From contig JAQICF010000049.1 in the NCBI GenBank assembly GCA_027858795.1, forward strand, positions 1 to 8,185: DNA of 8,185 bases. The letters are read 5' to 3'. This stretch comes from Candidatus Delongbacteria bacterium. Its GTDB lineage: Bacteria; Delongbacteria; UBA4055. A program made the position numbers and the translations under genes. Every line of letters begins with the position of its first letter. Position 1 is the first letter of the stretch. The notes below the pieces were generated by a model, which was given only the letters and a program-made list of their open reading frames with translations, was not told the origin of the DNA and did no database searches. Of the stretch, positions 1-6,576 are shown in pieces.

Positions 1-215
1 AGTGCGGTCATTGATATACCTGTGATGCCGGAAGCTACACCAAGTAATTCATTGGGAGTAAGACCGAAAAGACCATTAGATCTTTCAGCGAAAATAACGA
101 TATATAAGCTGAGAATATTCCCCATCCATATACCACGACCAAATGACTGAAGCGCGGTATAGAGATATGATAGTTTAACATTATTTGTAACGATATTTTT
201 AAAATGTTTTTTCAA
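1..215 (-). CDS. MFS transporter, N-terminal part (cut by window edge), TTG start
   Basis: This is the first 71 codons of a second MFS transporter, running off the left edge. The reading frame is open from a TTG at 215-213 and matches the start of the complete MFS gene just upstream in almost every position: about 53 of 71 residues are identical by eye, including SFGRGIWMGNILSLYI and NELLGV. No ATG lies near the aligned start. TTG is chosen because it aligns with Met1 of the paralogue and has a purine-rich GAGAG element 7 nt upstream. The gene begins 3 nt after the stop of the upstream paralogue, so the two are very likely co-transcribed and perhaps translationally coupled. Visible parts are the first membrane segment, the conserved GRGIW loop and the beginning of the second segment. 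The substrate cannot be told. It could be an intact gene or a decayed copy; only the missing part would decide. Confidence 0.85.
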   Translation of the reverse strand, partial: MKKHFKNIVTNNVKLSYLYTALQSFGRGIWMGNILSLYIVIFAERSNGLFGLTPNELLGVASGITGISMTA

Positions 216-218
216 AAC

Positions 219-1472
219 TTAACTCTCTTTATTCACGAGAGGAATAAGGAATATTACAGGTATTGCACCAACAGTGTAAACAACTGCTGTTACAATAAAA
301 CATAGCTGAAAATTATTATCCCCGATTAGAAATCCCCCAAGAACAGCAGATGCATTCCAGAAAAGTCCCCAGGAAATAGTCTCCGCAGAATTCCACTTAC
401 CTCTATTCTTCTTTGGAACGGCATCCATAAGGATTGACCTGCTCAAAGGTTGAGCTGCGTTCATCAACGAACCTCTCAAAACAAAAAGTGGAAGTAATAC
501 TATCAAAGGTGGGTAGAATGCAATTACAACAAGACATATAATAGCTAAAGCTTTAAAAGCGAGCATTATCTCAACTCTTCCCTTAGACATAGAAAATCTT
601 TGAGCTATAATTCCGAATGTACCTGTCACAATGAAGGTAACAGCCATAACTATCTGAACAGACACAGGTTTCATATCATAGATCGCTCTGAAGAACACTG
701 GGAAGAATTTCACTGTCATACCTGCTCCCATTCCAATGATAAGATTAGATGAAACAAGTAAAATAGGTATTTTTTTTCTTCTCTTAGATAGATTTGTATC
801 TACTTTATCACTCTCAGGAACTTCGACAATAGATTCACTTTCATCTCCGAGAGATCTATTATCTCTGAAAAAGAAAAGAAGTCCTGCAGAAACCAGAGAA
901 AAAGCTACTCCGACCAACATTATAGACCTTAAAATACCAATATCCCATTCATCTCCAAGGTAAAGGAAAAGAAATATATTTAGAAAAGGTCCAATAGCCA
1001 TCGCACCTTGCTGAACCAAATGCAACTTCGCATAAGTGCCTGATCTTTTACCAGATGGTAATGAATCTGCAAAAATAGACTCAAAAGCAGGTCTTGAAAG
1101 CCCCTGAAATGCCCCCCAAAGAAACATTGCAACAAATATAAAAATAATATTAGTAGATACTGCCAAGGTTATCATTGCAGTCATACCTACAACAGCTGCG
1201 ATTCTGAGCATAATACTACGACCGAATTTATCAGCCATTGCACCTGACGGAAAAACTAGAGCAGTCATAGCGATTCCAGTTATGCCAGAAGTTACTCCGA
1301 GTAACTCATTTGAAGTTAACCCGAAAATACCATTAGCTTTCTCTGAGAAAAGAATAATGTACAGACTGAGAATATTTCCCATCCATATACCACGACCAAA
1401 TGACTGTACTCCAGTGAACAAGAACGCAAGTTTCACATTGTTCGTAACGATATTTTTAAGTCTTTTTCTCAT
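219..1472 (-). CDS. MFS transporter, 12-helix, DHA1-like
   Basis: A 417-residue integral membrane protein with the length and pattern of a 12-helix MFS carrier in the cytoplasmic membrane, a secondary transporter normally driven by an ion gradient. The N-half covers roughly residues 13-203 and the C-half 235-412, joined by a charged, acidic linker (about 204-234) ending in SKRRKK, as expected for the cytoplasmic central loop. The loop between helices 2 and 3 carries MFS motif A, GAMADKFGR (77-85). The internal pseudo-repeat of the fold is visible: RPAFESIFADSLP (128-139) in the N-half resembles QPLSRSILMDAVP (341-353) in the C-half. These features fit the DHA1 (drug:H+ antiporter) type, but the substrate cannot be assigned. 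The ATG at 1472-1470 has an AAGGA element a few bases upstream. A terminator-like hairpin lies 20 nt upstream of the start. A paralogue follows 3 nt after the stop. Confidence 0.9.
   Translation of the reverse strand: MRKRLKNIVTNNVKLAFLFTGVQSFGRGIWMGNILSLYIILFSEKANGIFGLTSNELLGVTSGITGIAMTALVFPSGAMADKFGRSIMLRIAAVVGMTAMITLAVSTNIIFIFVAMFLWGAFQGLSRPAFESIFADSLPSGKRSGTYAKLHLVQQGAMAIGPFLNIFLFLYLGDEWDIGILRSIMLVGVAFSLVSAGLLFFFRDNRSLGDESESIVEVPESDKVDTNLSKRRKKIPILLVSSNLIIGMGAGMTVKFFPVFFRAIYDMKPVSVQIVMAVTFIVTGTFGIIAQRFSMSKGRVEIMLAFKALAIICLVVIAFYPPLIVLLPLFVLRGSLMNAAQPLSRSILMDAVPKKNRGKWNSAETISWGLFWNASAVLGGFLIGDNNFQLCFIVTAVVYTVGAIPVIFLIPLVNKES
223..227 (-). promoter_or_regulatory. Shine-Dalgarno supporting the TTG start of the second MFS gene
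   Basis: On the minus strand the sequence reads AAAGAGAG, then the stop TAA of the upstream MFS gene, then TTG. The GAGAG element overlaps the last codons of the upstream gene and is 7 nt from the TTG. This supports the non-ATG start and implies ribosome hand-over between the two cistrons. Confidence 0.5.
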
Positions 1473-1492
1473 TTTTCCTTCTATTTTGTAGC

Positions 1493-1515
1493 AAAAAAGG
1501 GGAATAAATCCCCTT
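1493..1515 (-). terminator. Intrinsic terminator-like hairpin with T-tract
   Basis: On the minus strand AAGGGG, a 7-nt loop ATTTATT, and CCCCTT form a 6-bp stem that runs into six T residues. This is the classic layout of a Rho-independent terminator for leftward transcription and would end the gyrB transcript about 140 nt past its stop. It lies only 20 nt before the ATG of the MFS gene, so it is also inside any leader transcribed from further upstream. The A-run on the other side is not a good terminator for the plus strand because no T-run follows the stem there. Confidence 0.65.
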
Positions 1516-1543
1516 CTATGTCAAATTTCATATTTCGCTGCAA

Positions 1544-1643
1544 ACCACCCCGAGTGACTTTGTCACCCACCCCTCCAAGGGAGGGAGAACTTACCCTTCA
1601 TTCCCCTCCCATGGAGGGGTGTCAGCACAGCTGACTGGGTGGT
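1544..1643. repeat. 100-bp imperfect palindromic intergenic repeat (ACCACCC...GGGTGGT)
   Basis: Outer arms ACCACCC (1544-1550) and GGGTGGT (1637-1643) are perfectly complementary. Inside each arm are two small hairpins: GTGAC/GTCAC with loop TTT (1554-1566) and CCCTCC/GGAGGG (1571-1585) on the left; CCCCTCC/GGAGGGG (1603-1619) and GTCAGC/GCTGAC (1621-1635) on the right. The right arm is an imperfect reverse complement of the left, so the whole can also fold as one long hairpin. It is far richer in G+C than its surroundings, has no open frame worth noting, and ends 6 bp from the gyrB stop codon. This is the form of REP/MITE-like dispersed palindromes that are common in intergenic DNA of many FCB and other bacteria. 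No flanking target duplication is obvious. Confidence 0.75.
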
Positions 1644-1649
1644 AATTTT

Positions 1650-3656
1650 TTACGCGTCAATGTTCTCAGCGAACTTACCTTTTTCTATTATGAACGCTTT
1701 TCTTGGAGGTACCTCATCGCCCATAAGCATTGTAAAAATCCTATCAGCTTCAACAGCATCTTCAATGTTTATTCTCTTAATCATTCTCTGACTTGGATCT
1801 AATGTAGTATCCTTCAACTGATCTGGGTTCATCTCACCAAGACCCTTATATCTCTGGATCTCCACCCTTTTACCTTCTTCACCTGCTAAATGTGCTACAG
1901 CTTCTTCTTTCTTTTGCTCAGCTTCAGTTCCAGGTGAAACATAGATAAAATTCTTACCTCTAGAAATTTTATAAAGAGGTGGCATTGCTAAATAAATATG
2001 CCCTCTTCTGACTAATTCAGGCATATATCTAAAGAAAAATGTCAATAATAAGGTACTGATATGAGCACCATCGACATCAGCATCAGTCATAATGATGATC
2101 TTGCCATATCTTAATTTTTCTATTTTGAAACCATCGCCACCATTACCACTATCTTCACCGCCGCCATCAATATCACTTTCCCCAATACCTGCGCCTATAG
2201 CATTGATAAGGCTTTTAACCTCTTCATTTCCAAGCATTTTATCCAATCTTGCTTTTTCAACATTAAGGATCTTACCTCTCAGTGGTAAAATAGCTTGGTA
2301 TTTAATATCTCTACCATCTACGGCAGAACCACCAGCAGAATCACCCTCAACAATGAAAAGTTCACAATCCATAGCATCCGTACCTTTGGCACAATCATAA
2401 AGCTTGGCAGGCATAGAGCCACCTTCAAAAGCAGATTTTCTTCGGATCATATCTTTTGCTTTTCTTGCAGCTTCTCTTGCTCTTAATGCTTCAGTACATT
2501 TATCAATAACAGACCTGGCAACTTTTGGATTTTCCCCAAAATATTCAAGAAGTTTTTCATACAATACAGATTGAACAATACCTGTAACCTCTCCATTACC
2601 TAATTTTGTTTTTGTCTGACCTTCAAACTGAGGTTCCATTACTTTTATGGATATAACTGCCGTTAAACCCTCTCTTACATCTGAACCACTCAGTTTCATT
2701 TTATCATTCTTGAAGACCTTATTATCTATCGCATATTTGTTAACAGCCCTTGTAAGTGCGGATTTAAATCCCTCCTCGTGAGTACCACCCTCTATAGTAT
2801 GAATATTATTTACATAAGATTCTATATTTTCTCTGTATGTATCATTCCATGACATAGCTATCTCAATTGGATATCCATCTCTTTCCGTATCAATATAAAT
2901 AGGTTCACAAATACTTTGTTTATTTTCATCAATATATTTTACAAATTCTACTAATCCACCTTCATATTGGAACTCTAAGAATGGTAGGTTACCTTCTGCA
3001 TCTTTACTGGTTTCTCTAAGATCTTTTAAAGTAATCAAAATACCTTTATTTAAAAAAGCTAAAACTCTTAATCTGTGAGATATTACCTCAAAATGATGTA
3101 AAGTACTATCAAAAATTTCCGGATCAGGATAATAAGTTTGTTTTGTACCTTTTTTATCAGATTTACCTACAATTTCTAATTTCTTACTTGTAATTCCTCT
3201 AGAAAACTCAATTGAATAATGATTACCGTTCTTATATACTTCAGTTATCATTTTTACTGAAAGTGCATTAACACACGATACACCAACACCGTGAAGTCCA
3301 CCTGACACTTTATAATTTTCCTTATCGAACTTACCACCAGCGTGTAATTGAGTCATAACAACTTCAACTGCTGGAAGATTTTCATCTTTGTGCAGATCAA
3401 TAGGAATACCTCTACCATCATCGATCACTGAAATACCACCATCAGGTGTAATTTCTACTTCAATCTTTGAACAGAAACCACCAAGTGCTTCATCAATAGA
3501 GTTATCAACAACCTCATTTACGAGATGATGTAACCCTCTTGTACCAACATCGCCAATATACATGGCTGGTCTCATTCTAACGGCTTCTAAACCCTTTAGA
3601 ACAGTTATTTTATCTGCTGAATAACTTTCTGGGGTAATATTTTCTTCCATGCTCAT
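1650..3656 (-). CDS. gyrB: DNA gyrase subunit B
   Basis: ATPase and TOPRIM subunit of the A2B2 type II topoisomerase that introduces negative supercoils; GyrA is not in this window. The protein has 668 residues, the short bacterial form without the roughly 170-residue insert of E. coli GyrB. The GHKL ATPase domain has NEVVDNSIDEA (47-57; E48 is the expected general base, N52 the Mg contact), DDGRGIP (79-85) and the ATP lid GGLHGVGVSCVNALS (119-133). The transducer has the QTK loop (Q347, K349). The TOPRIM domain has EGDSAGG (437-443), PLRGKILNVEKA (458-469), TDADVDGAH (524-532, metal-binding D525 and D527) and QRYKGLGEMN (601-610). A glycine/aspartate-rich insert sits at about 494-509. The ATG has a GAGG site 7 nt upstream; the Met at residue 3 is the only close alternative. 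Location next to dnaA-dnaN-recF argues for GyrB rather than ParE. The preceding gap holds a palindromic repeat, so gyrB may have its own promoter. Confidence 0.97.
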   Translation of the reverse strand: MSMEENITPESYSADKITVLKGLEAVRMRPAMYIGDVGTRGLHHLVNEVVDNSIDEALGGFCSKIEVEITPDGGISVIDDGRGIPIDLHKDENLPAVEVVMTQLHAGGKFDKENYKVSGGLHGVGVSCVNALSVKMITEVYKNGNHYSIEFSRGITSKKLEIVGKSDKKGTKQTYYPDPEIFDSTLHHFEVISHRLRVLAFLNKGILITLKDLRETSKDAEGNLPFLEFQYEGGLVEFVKYIDENKQSICEPIYIDTERDGYPIEIAMSWNDTYRENIESYVNNIHTIEGGTHEEGFKSALTRAVNKYAIDNKVFKNDKMKLSGSDVREGLTAVISIKVMEPQFEGQTKTKLGNGEVTGIVQSVLYEKLLEYFGENPKVARSVIDKCTEALRAREAARKAKDMIRRKSAFEGGSMPAKLYDCAKGTDAMDCELFIVEGDSAGGSAVDGRDIKYQAILPLRGKILNVEKARLDKMLGNEEVKSLINAIGAGIGESDIDGGGEDSGNGGDGFKIEKLRYGKIIIMTDADVDGAHISTLLLTFFFRYMPELVRRGHIYLAMPPLYKISRGKNFIYVSPGTEAEQKKEEAVAHLAGEEGKRVEIQRYKGLGEMNPDQLKDTTLDPSQRMIKRINIEDAVEADRIFTMLMGDEVPPRKAFIIEKGKFAENIDA

Positions 3657-3700
3657 TTGAAAACCTCGTTTATATTAATTAATAATTTCCCTTTTTACCT

Positions 3701-3771
3701 GTCATGCTGAACTTGTTTCAGTATCTATCTTTTTATCCTTTTTTTAGACCCTGAAATAAATTCAGGGTGAC
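3701..3771. repeat. 71-bp imperfect inverted repeat (GTCA..CTGAA..TTTCAG..TCTA type)
   Basis: The left arm begins GTCATGCTGAACTTGTTTCAG (3701-3721) and continues to TATCTA. The right arm (3745-3771), read on the other strand, has the same plan: GTCA, then CTGAA, a short spacer, TTTCAG and TCTA. The right arm is itself a strong hairpin, ACCCTGAA/TTCAGGGT with a 5-nt loop (3748-3768); the left arm has a shorter one, CTGAA/TTCAG (3707-3721). The central part is a pyrimidine run rich in T. It fills most of the gap between the DciA-type gene (stop 2 bp away) and gyrB. Such elements recur by the dozen in many bacterial genomes; that family assignment is from memory of the pattern. A hairpin followed by A rather than T on the minus strand makes an intrinsic terminator unlikely. 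Confidence 0.75.
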
Positions 3772-3773
3772 GA

Positions 3774-4094
3774 TCAATAGAATAAAATCTTACTTATTTT
3801 GTGATATCCCAACTTTGCATTATATTTATTTCTTATCTCATCTTCAATATGATAGAATTCACTTCTCCATATAGAACTATTGACCTTTATCATCAAAACT
3901 GATGCGTCAAATTTTATAACTCTACTTATTTTTGCTAATTTGGCCCCGACCACTTTTGGCCAAAGACTTAATAATTCTGCCATCTCACCCAGTTTTTTAT
4001 ATTCTGGATTATCCTTTATAAGATTATCCAATATCTTATTTAATTGTGGTATTCTTCTAGGTGAATTATATGTCTTCTTTCTTCTTATTCTCAT
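3774..4094 (-). CDS. dciA: DUF721 / DciA-type protein (helicase loader or operator)
   Basis: A 106-residue basic protein with the DUF721 core: LWPKVVGAKLAKISR (44-58), then a hydrophobic strand VLMIKVNSSIWRSEF (66-80) with W45, G50 and W76 as landmarks, and a C-terminal helix leading to LGYHKISKILF. DUF721 contains DciA, which interacts with the replicative helicase DnaB in bacteria that lack DnaC and DnaI. The position between recF and gyrB matches the usual place of this family in several phyla. It starts 3 nt after the recF stop. The closest purine-rich element, AAGGAA, is more than 20 nt upstream inside recF, so translation probably depends on coupling to RecF. The N-terminus (RIRRKK, then PRR) is strongly basic and may touch DNA. 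The stop is TGA. Family assignment is firm; the helicase role is inferred from the family. Confidence 0.85.
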   Translation of the reverse strand: MRIRRKKTYNSPRRIPQLNKILDNLIKDNPEYKKLGEMAELLSLWPKVVGAKLAKISRVIKFDASVLMIKVNSSIWRSEFYHIEDEIRNKYNAKLGYHKISKILFY

Positions 4095-4097
4095 AAT

Positions 4098-5198
4098 TTA
4101 TTGTAATGACAGAATTCCTTCTGCCACTTTGAATATGCGAGTATTATTAGGATCGAATTGATTAATGATACTACTATTACTCGTCGTTATAAATGTTTGA
4201 ATATCTTTATCCAGAATTTTAGCTATTTTCCCACTCTTTTTCTCATCTATTTCACTATAAAGATCATCCAAAAGGAAAATTGGATATTCATCTGTAATTG
4301 ATTTAATATATTTTATTTCTGATAATTTTAATGCTACTAAAAACAATTTATGCTGACCTTTTGATCCATATTTTCTCAGATTTTTATCATTTATCTTGAA
4401 AACTAGATCGTCTTTATGTGGTCCCATTATTGATAAACCTCTATCCCTCTCGAGGTTCACACTATCAGACAGTTGTTTTTTAAAATCATTCTGATAATCA
4501 TTTTGATCCATAGCTGATGTATACGAAATTTCACCAGCGAACAATCCATCAGATATAAATAACAAGATATCTTTGAAGAAGGCATCAAATCCTTCTAGTA
4601 ATTTAATCCTCTTAATATATATCTTATTGCCGTATTCCAATAATTGCTCATTATAAACTTCTACCATTTCAGGTTGAAAACTTCTGTCTCTTTTAAAATT
4701 AAATAAAACCTTATTCTTCTGTTTTATTGTTTTAGTATAATTTTTTAACAGTGAGAAATATTCCTTATCAATCATTGAAAGTAATTTATCAACAAATCGT
4801 CTTCTTTCCAAAGGAGGACCTGTAGTTATAATACTTTCATCCGGTATTAAATACACTATCGGTATATTACCCCAGAAGTCTGAGAATTTTAAAACTTTTT
4901 TATCTTGAAATATCACTTTCTTCTTTCTGTTACTAAAACTTATTTTAATATTTAATTCATTATCATTCTTATCAACAAAGTCACCTGAAATAAAAAAATA
5001 ATCTTCACCGAACTTTTTCATCTCATTGTAATTTTTCGTTCGAAAACTATTTAACAACCCAAGCACACTAATTGCCTCAATCAGGTTTGTTTTCCCTTGT
5101 CCGTTTAAACCTGTAAAACAAACAATATCCTTATCAAATCCAATATCTAATTTGTTATAATTCCTAAAGTTGTCTAGTATGATTTTGTTTAATTTCAT
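4098..5198 (-). CDS. recF: DNA replication/repair protein RecF
   Basis: SMC-like ATPase that binds gapped DNA and, with RecO and RecR, helps load RecA at gaps and stalled forks. The 366-residue length is normal. The N-terminus KIILDNFRNY is typical. Walker A is GLNGQGKTN (30-38, K36). The family signature GPPLERRRFVDKLLS spans 127-141. The ABC signature region reads YGSKGQHKLFLVALKL (277-292), with lysine where SQGQ is common. Walker B and the D-loop are IFLLDDLYSEID (307-318, D311 and D312), followed by TFITTSN (335-341), the position of the switch region. The ATG lies 35 nt after the dnaN stop. No strong Shine-Dalgarno is visible before it (only AT-rich sequence with GCGG), so expression may be low, as is usual for recF. 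Probably co-transcribed with dnaN and the following dciA. Confidence 0.96.
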   Translation of the reverse strand: MKLNKIILDNFRNYNKLDIGFDKDIVCFTGLNGQGKTNLIEAISVLGLLNSFRTKNYNEMKKFGEDYFFISGDFVDKNDNELNIKISFSNRKKKVIFQDKKVLKFSDFWGNIPIVYLIPDESIITTGPPLERRRFVDKLLSMIDKEYFSLLKNYTKTIKQKNKVLFNFKRDRSFQPEMVEVYNEQLLEYGNKIYIKRIKLLEGFDAFFKDILLFISDGLFAGEISYTSAMDQNDYQNDFKKQLSDSVNLERDRGLSIMGPHKDDLVFKINDKNLRKYGSKGQHKLFLVALKLSEIKYIKSITDEYPIFLLDDLYSEIDEKKSGKIAKILDKDIQTFITTSNSSIINQFDPNNTRIFKVAEGILSLQ

Positions 5199-5233
5199 TT
5201 ATACCGCAATATATCAAGAATATCGTTAATAAT

Positions 5234-6361
5234 TTAAGAATTATCCACAGAAGCAGGCATTAACAACATTAAAACATCAAAATTATCAGTAGATTCAAAT
5301 GGTTTAATTATAACAGGTTTTTTACCTGTACTAATGCTTAATTCTATAACTTCAGTATCAATATTTTTTAATAATTCAATGATCTTTGTTGAATTAAATC
5401 CTATAAATAACTCTTCACCTTCATAATCAATATTTATATTTTCCTCAGCTTTTGAAGATGAATTACTATCCTCTGAATTTATCAATAATTGATCTTTTGA
5501 TAAATTAAACTTAATAAGCTTTGTTACTGGATTACAAGCTAATGAAACTCTTGACAATGCAGAAGTTACCGATAATTTATCCATTTTAGCTTTAAGATTA
5601 TTATTTACAGGAATAATTGCTTGATAAGCAGGATATTTACCATTTATTAATCTAGTAAATATAACAATATTGTTTATTCTAAATTCCACATAATTCTCTT
5701 CAAAATAAATAAAACACTCTTCATTCTTATCTATAGCATTTGATACAATATTTAATGATTTTGCTGGTAAAATAATATCAGCTTCATCACCTTCATCACC
5801 TTCATATTTGATATCCTTATCATCTAATTTTACCAATCTAACACTATCAGTAGCCACCATAGTAAGTTCGTTTGATTTTATAGAAAATAAAACACCTGTT
5901 AAAACAGCTCTTAACTGATCAGGTGATACAGTAAAGACTGTCTTGTTTATATATTTCTTCAATTTTAAAGAATCTATCGTCAGGTGATTTCCTGATAAAC
6001 TTTTTGGAGTAGCAGGGAAGTCATTATAATCTTCCGTTATTACAACTTCGAATTTAATGTTATTTGAAATTATCTTAACAACACTTCCTTCTTTTTTAAT
6101 TGTAATATTTGAATCAGGTAAACTCTTTATAATGCTTATGAATTTTTTACCATGAACTACAACTATTCCATCTTCCGCTCCGTTTACATCAACATTATTT
6201 ACCAATGTAACAGAAAGATCTGTTGCTGTAATCGTTAAGTTGTTTTCTTTTAGATTTAATATTATACATTCTGTAATTGGTTTTGTACTGTGTAAAGGTA
6301 AAATAGGACTAAGAAGAGATAATTGTCCCATAAGGCTGGATTTAAGAACTGAAAAGATCAT
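5234..6361 (-). CDS. dnaN: DNA polymerase III subunit beta (sliding clamp)
   Basis: Ring-shaped processivity clamp that tethers polymerase III and many repair proteins to DNA. The 375 residues fit the usual length and the three-domain fold (about 1-120, 128-250, 251-375). Landmarks are TATDLSV (45-51), FTVSPDQLRAVLTGVLF (143-159), VATDSVRLV (169-177, the usual AtDghRL strand), RLINGKYPAYQAIIP (237-251) and the C-terminal LLMPAS (366-371), which replaces the familiar VMPMRL end. The ATG at 6361-6359 is fixed by a strong AAGGAGT Shine-Dalgarno 6 nt upstream. A small acidic repeat GDEGDE (188-193) is encoded by a 9-bp tandem repeat. The last codons contain a perfect DnaA box. The upstream spacer has DnaA boxes, so DnaA may also influence dnaN transcription; that is inference. 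Confidence 0.97.
   Translation of the reverse strand: MIFSVLKSSLMGQLSLLSPILPLHSTKPITECIILNLKENNLTITATDLSVTLVNNVDVNGAEDGIVVVHGKKFISIIKSLPDSNITIKKEGSVVKIISNNIKFEVVITEDYNDFPATPKSLSGNHLTIDSLKLKKYINKTVFTVSPDQLRAVLTGVLFSIKSNELTMVATDSVRLVKLDDKDIKYEGDEGDEADIILPAKSLNIVSNAIDKNEECFIYFEENYVEFRINNIVIFTRLINGKYPAYQAIIPVNNNLKAKMDKLSVTSALSRVSLACNPVTKLIKFNLSKDQLLINSEDSNSSSKAEENINIDYEGEELFIGFNSTKIIELLKNIDTEVIELSISTGKKPVIIKPFESTDNFDVLMLLMPASVDNS
5241..5249 (+). promoter_or_regulatory. Perfect DnaA box TTATCCACA inside the 3' end of dnaN
   Basis: TTATCCACA is an exact match to the high-affinity E. coli R1-type consensus. It lies within the last codons of dnaN (encoding SVDN), 9 bp before the end of the coding region and about 40 bp from recF. 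It is the only match to this exact form noticed in the window and is oriented opposite to the boxes of the dnaA-dnaN spacer. Coding constraint alone could produce it. Confidence 0.45.
5782..5805. repeat. Short 9-bp tandem repeat within dnaN
   Basis: The unit CTTCATCAC occurs twice (5782-5790, 5791-5799) followed by a partial CTTCAT. On the coding strand it encodes E-G-D-E-G-D-E in a loop of the middle domain. Because the unit is a multiple of three, gain or loss of a copy keeps the frame. Confidence 0.7.
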
Positions 6362-6367
6362 TTGTTT

Positions 6368-6374
6368 ACTCCTT
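6368..6374 (-). promoter_or_regulatory. Strong Shine-Dalgarno of dnaN
   Basis: AAGGAGT on the minus strand, 6 nt before the dnaN ATG. It is the best ribosome binding site of the replication cluster and decides the dnaN start over the downstream Met at residue 11. It fits the high demand for clamp protein relative to DnaA and RecF, whose sites are weak. Confidence 0.8.
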
Positions 6375-6433
6375 ATTTTTTAATAGAAAAACTTAATTAA
6401 TTAAAAGCCTTGTTATTATTAGGGCTGTGAATT

Positions 6434-6442
6434 TGTGAATAA
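6434..6442 (-). promoter_or_regulatory. DnaA box TTATTCACA (left)
   Basis: Exact match to the relaxed consensus TTATNCACA. It abuts a degenerate box AAATTCACA at 6426-6434 (sharing one base) in the same direction, then a G/C patch GGGC (6422-6425) and the AT tract towards dnaN. It shares a 14-bp identical sequence, AATTTGTGAATAAT on the plus strand (6430-6443), with the box at 6568. Confidence 0.7.
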
Positions 6443-6567
6443 TTCTCTAACTAAGAAAATAGAAAGGATATCTTGAAAACATTTCCTTGAATGAACTGAG
6501 AATAACTTTGTGAATGTATGTTTATAAGTCATGTTTTTATTCATTGTTCATATCCATCTTGTTAATT

Positions 6568-6576
6568 TGTGAATAA
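6568..6576 (-). promoter_or_regulatory. DnaA box TTATTCACA (right)
   Basis: Second exact TTATNCACA match, in the same orientation as the left one and 134 bp from it, 22 bp past the dnaA stop. The 14-bp direct repeat around it (6564-6577) suggests that flanking bases are conserved together with the box. Confidence 0.7.

Noticed and set aside
736..963. Open frame on the plus strand inside the complete MFS gene
   Set aside because: Antisense shadow of the strongly supported MFS reading frame; low-complexity serine/leucine-rich protein with no recognisable motif.
1282..1491. Plus-strand frame opposite the MFS N-terminus
   Set aside because: Antisense shadow; its counterpart opposite the second MFS copy reflects only the duplication.
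1544..1643. CRISPR-like or tandem repeat reading of the G+C-rich region after gyrB
   Set aside because: The arms are inverted rather than direct, there are only two, and no regular spacers exist.
2092..2486. Two plus-strand frames opposite the gyrB TOPRIM region
   Set aside because: Both are antisense to conserved catalytic motifs of GyrB; the proline/serine-rich content simply mirrors the glycine/aspartate-rich coding strand.
3745..3771. Hairpin as Rho-independent terminator of dciA
   Set aside because: On the minus strand the stem is followed by CTAAAAAAAGG, an A-run rather than a T-run.
3880..4161. Plus-strand frame overlapping dciA and the recF end
   Set aside because: Antisense to two well-supported genes, no ribosome binding site of note, no family resemblance.
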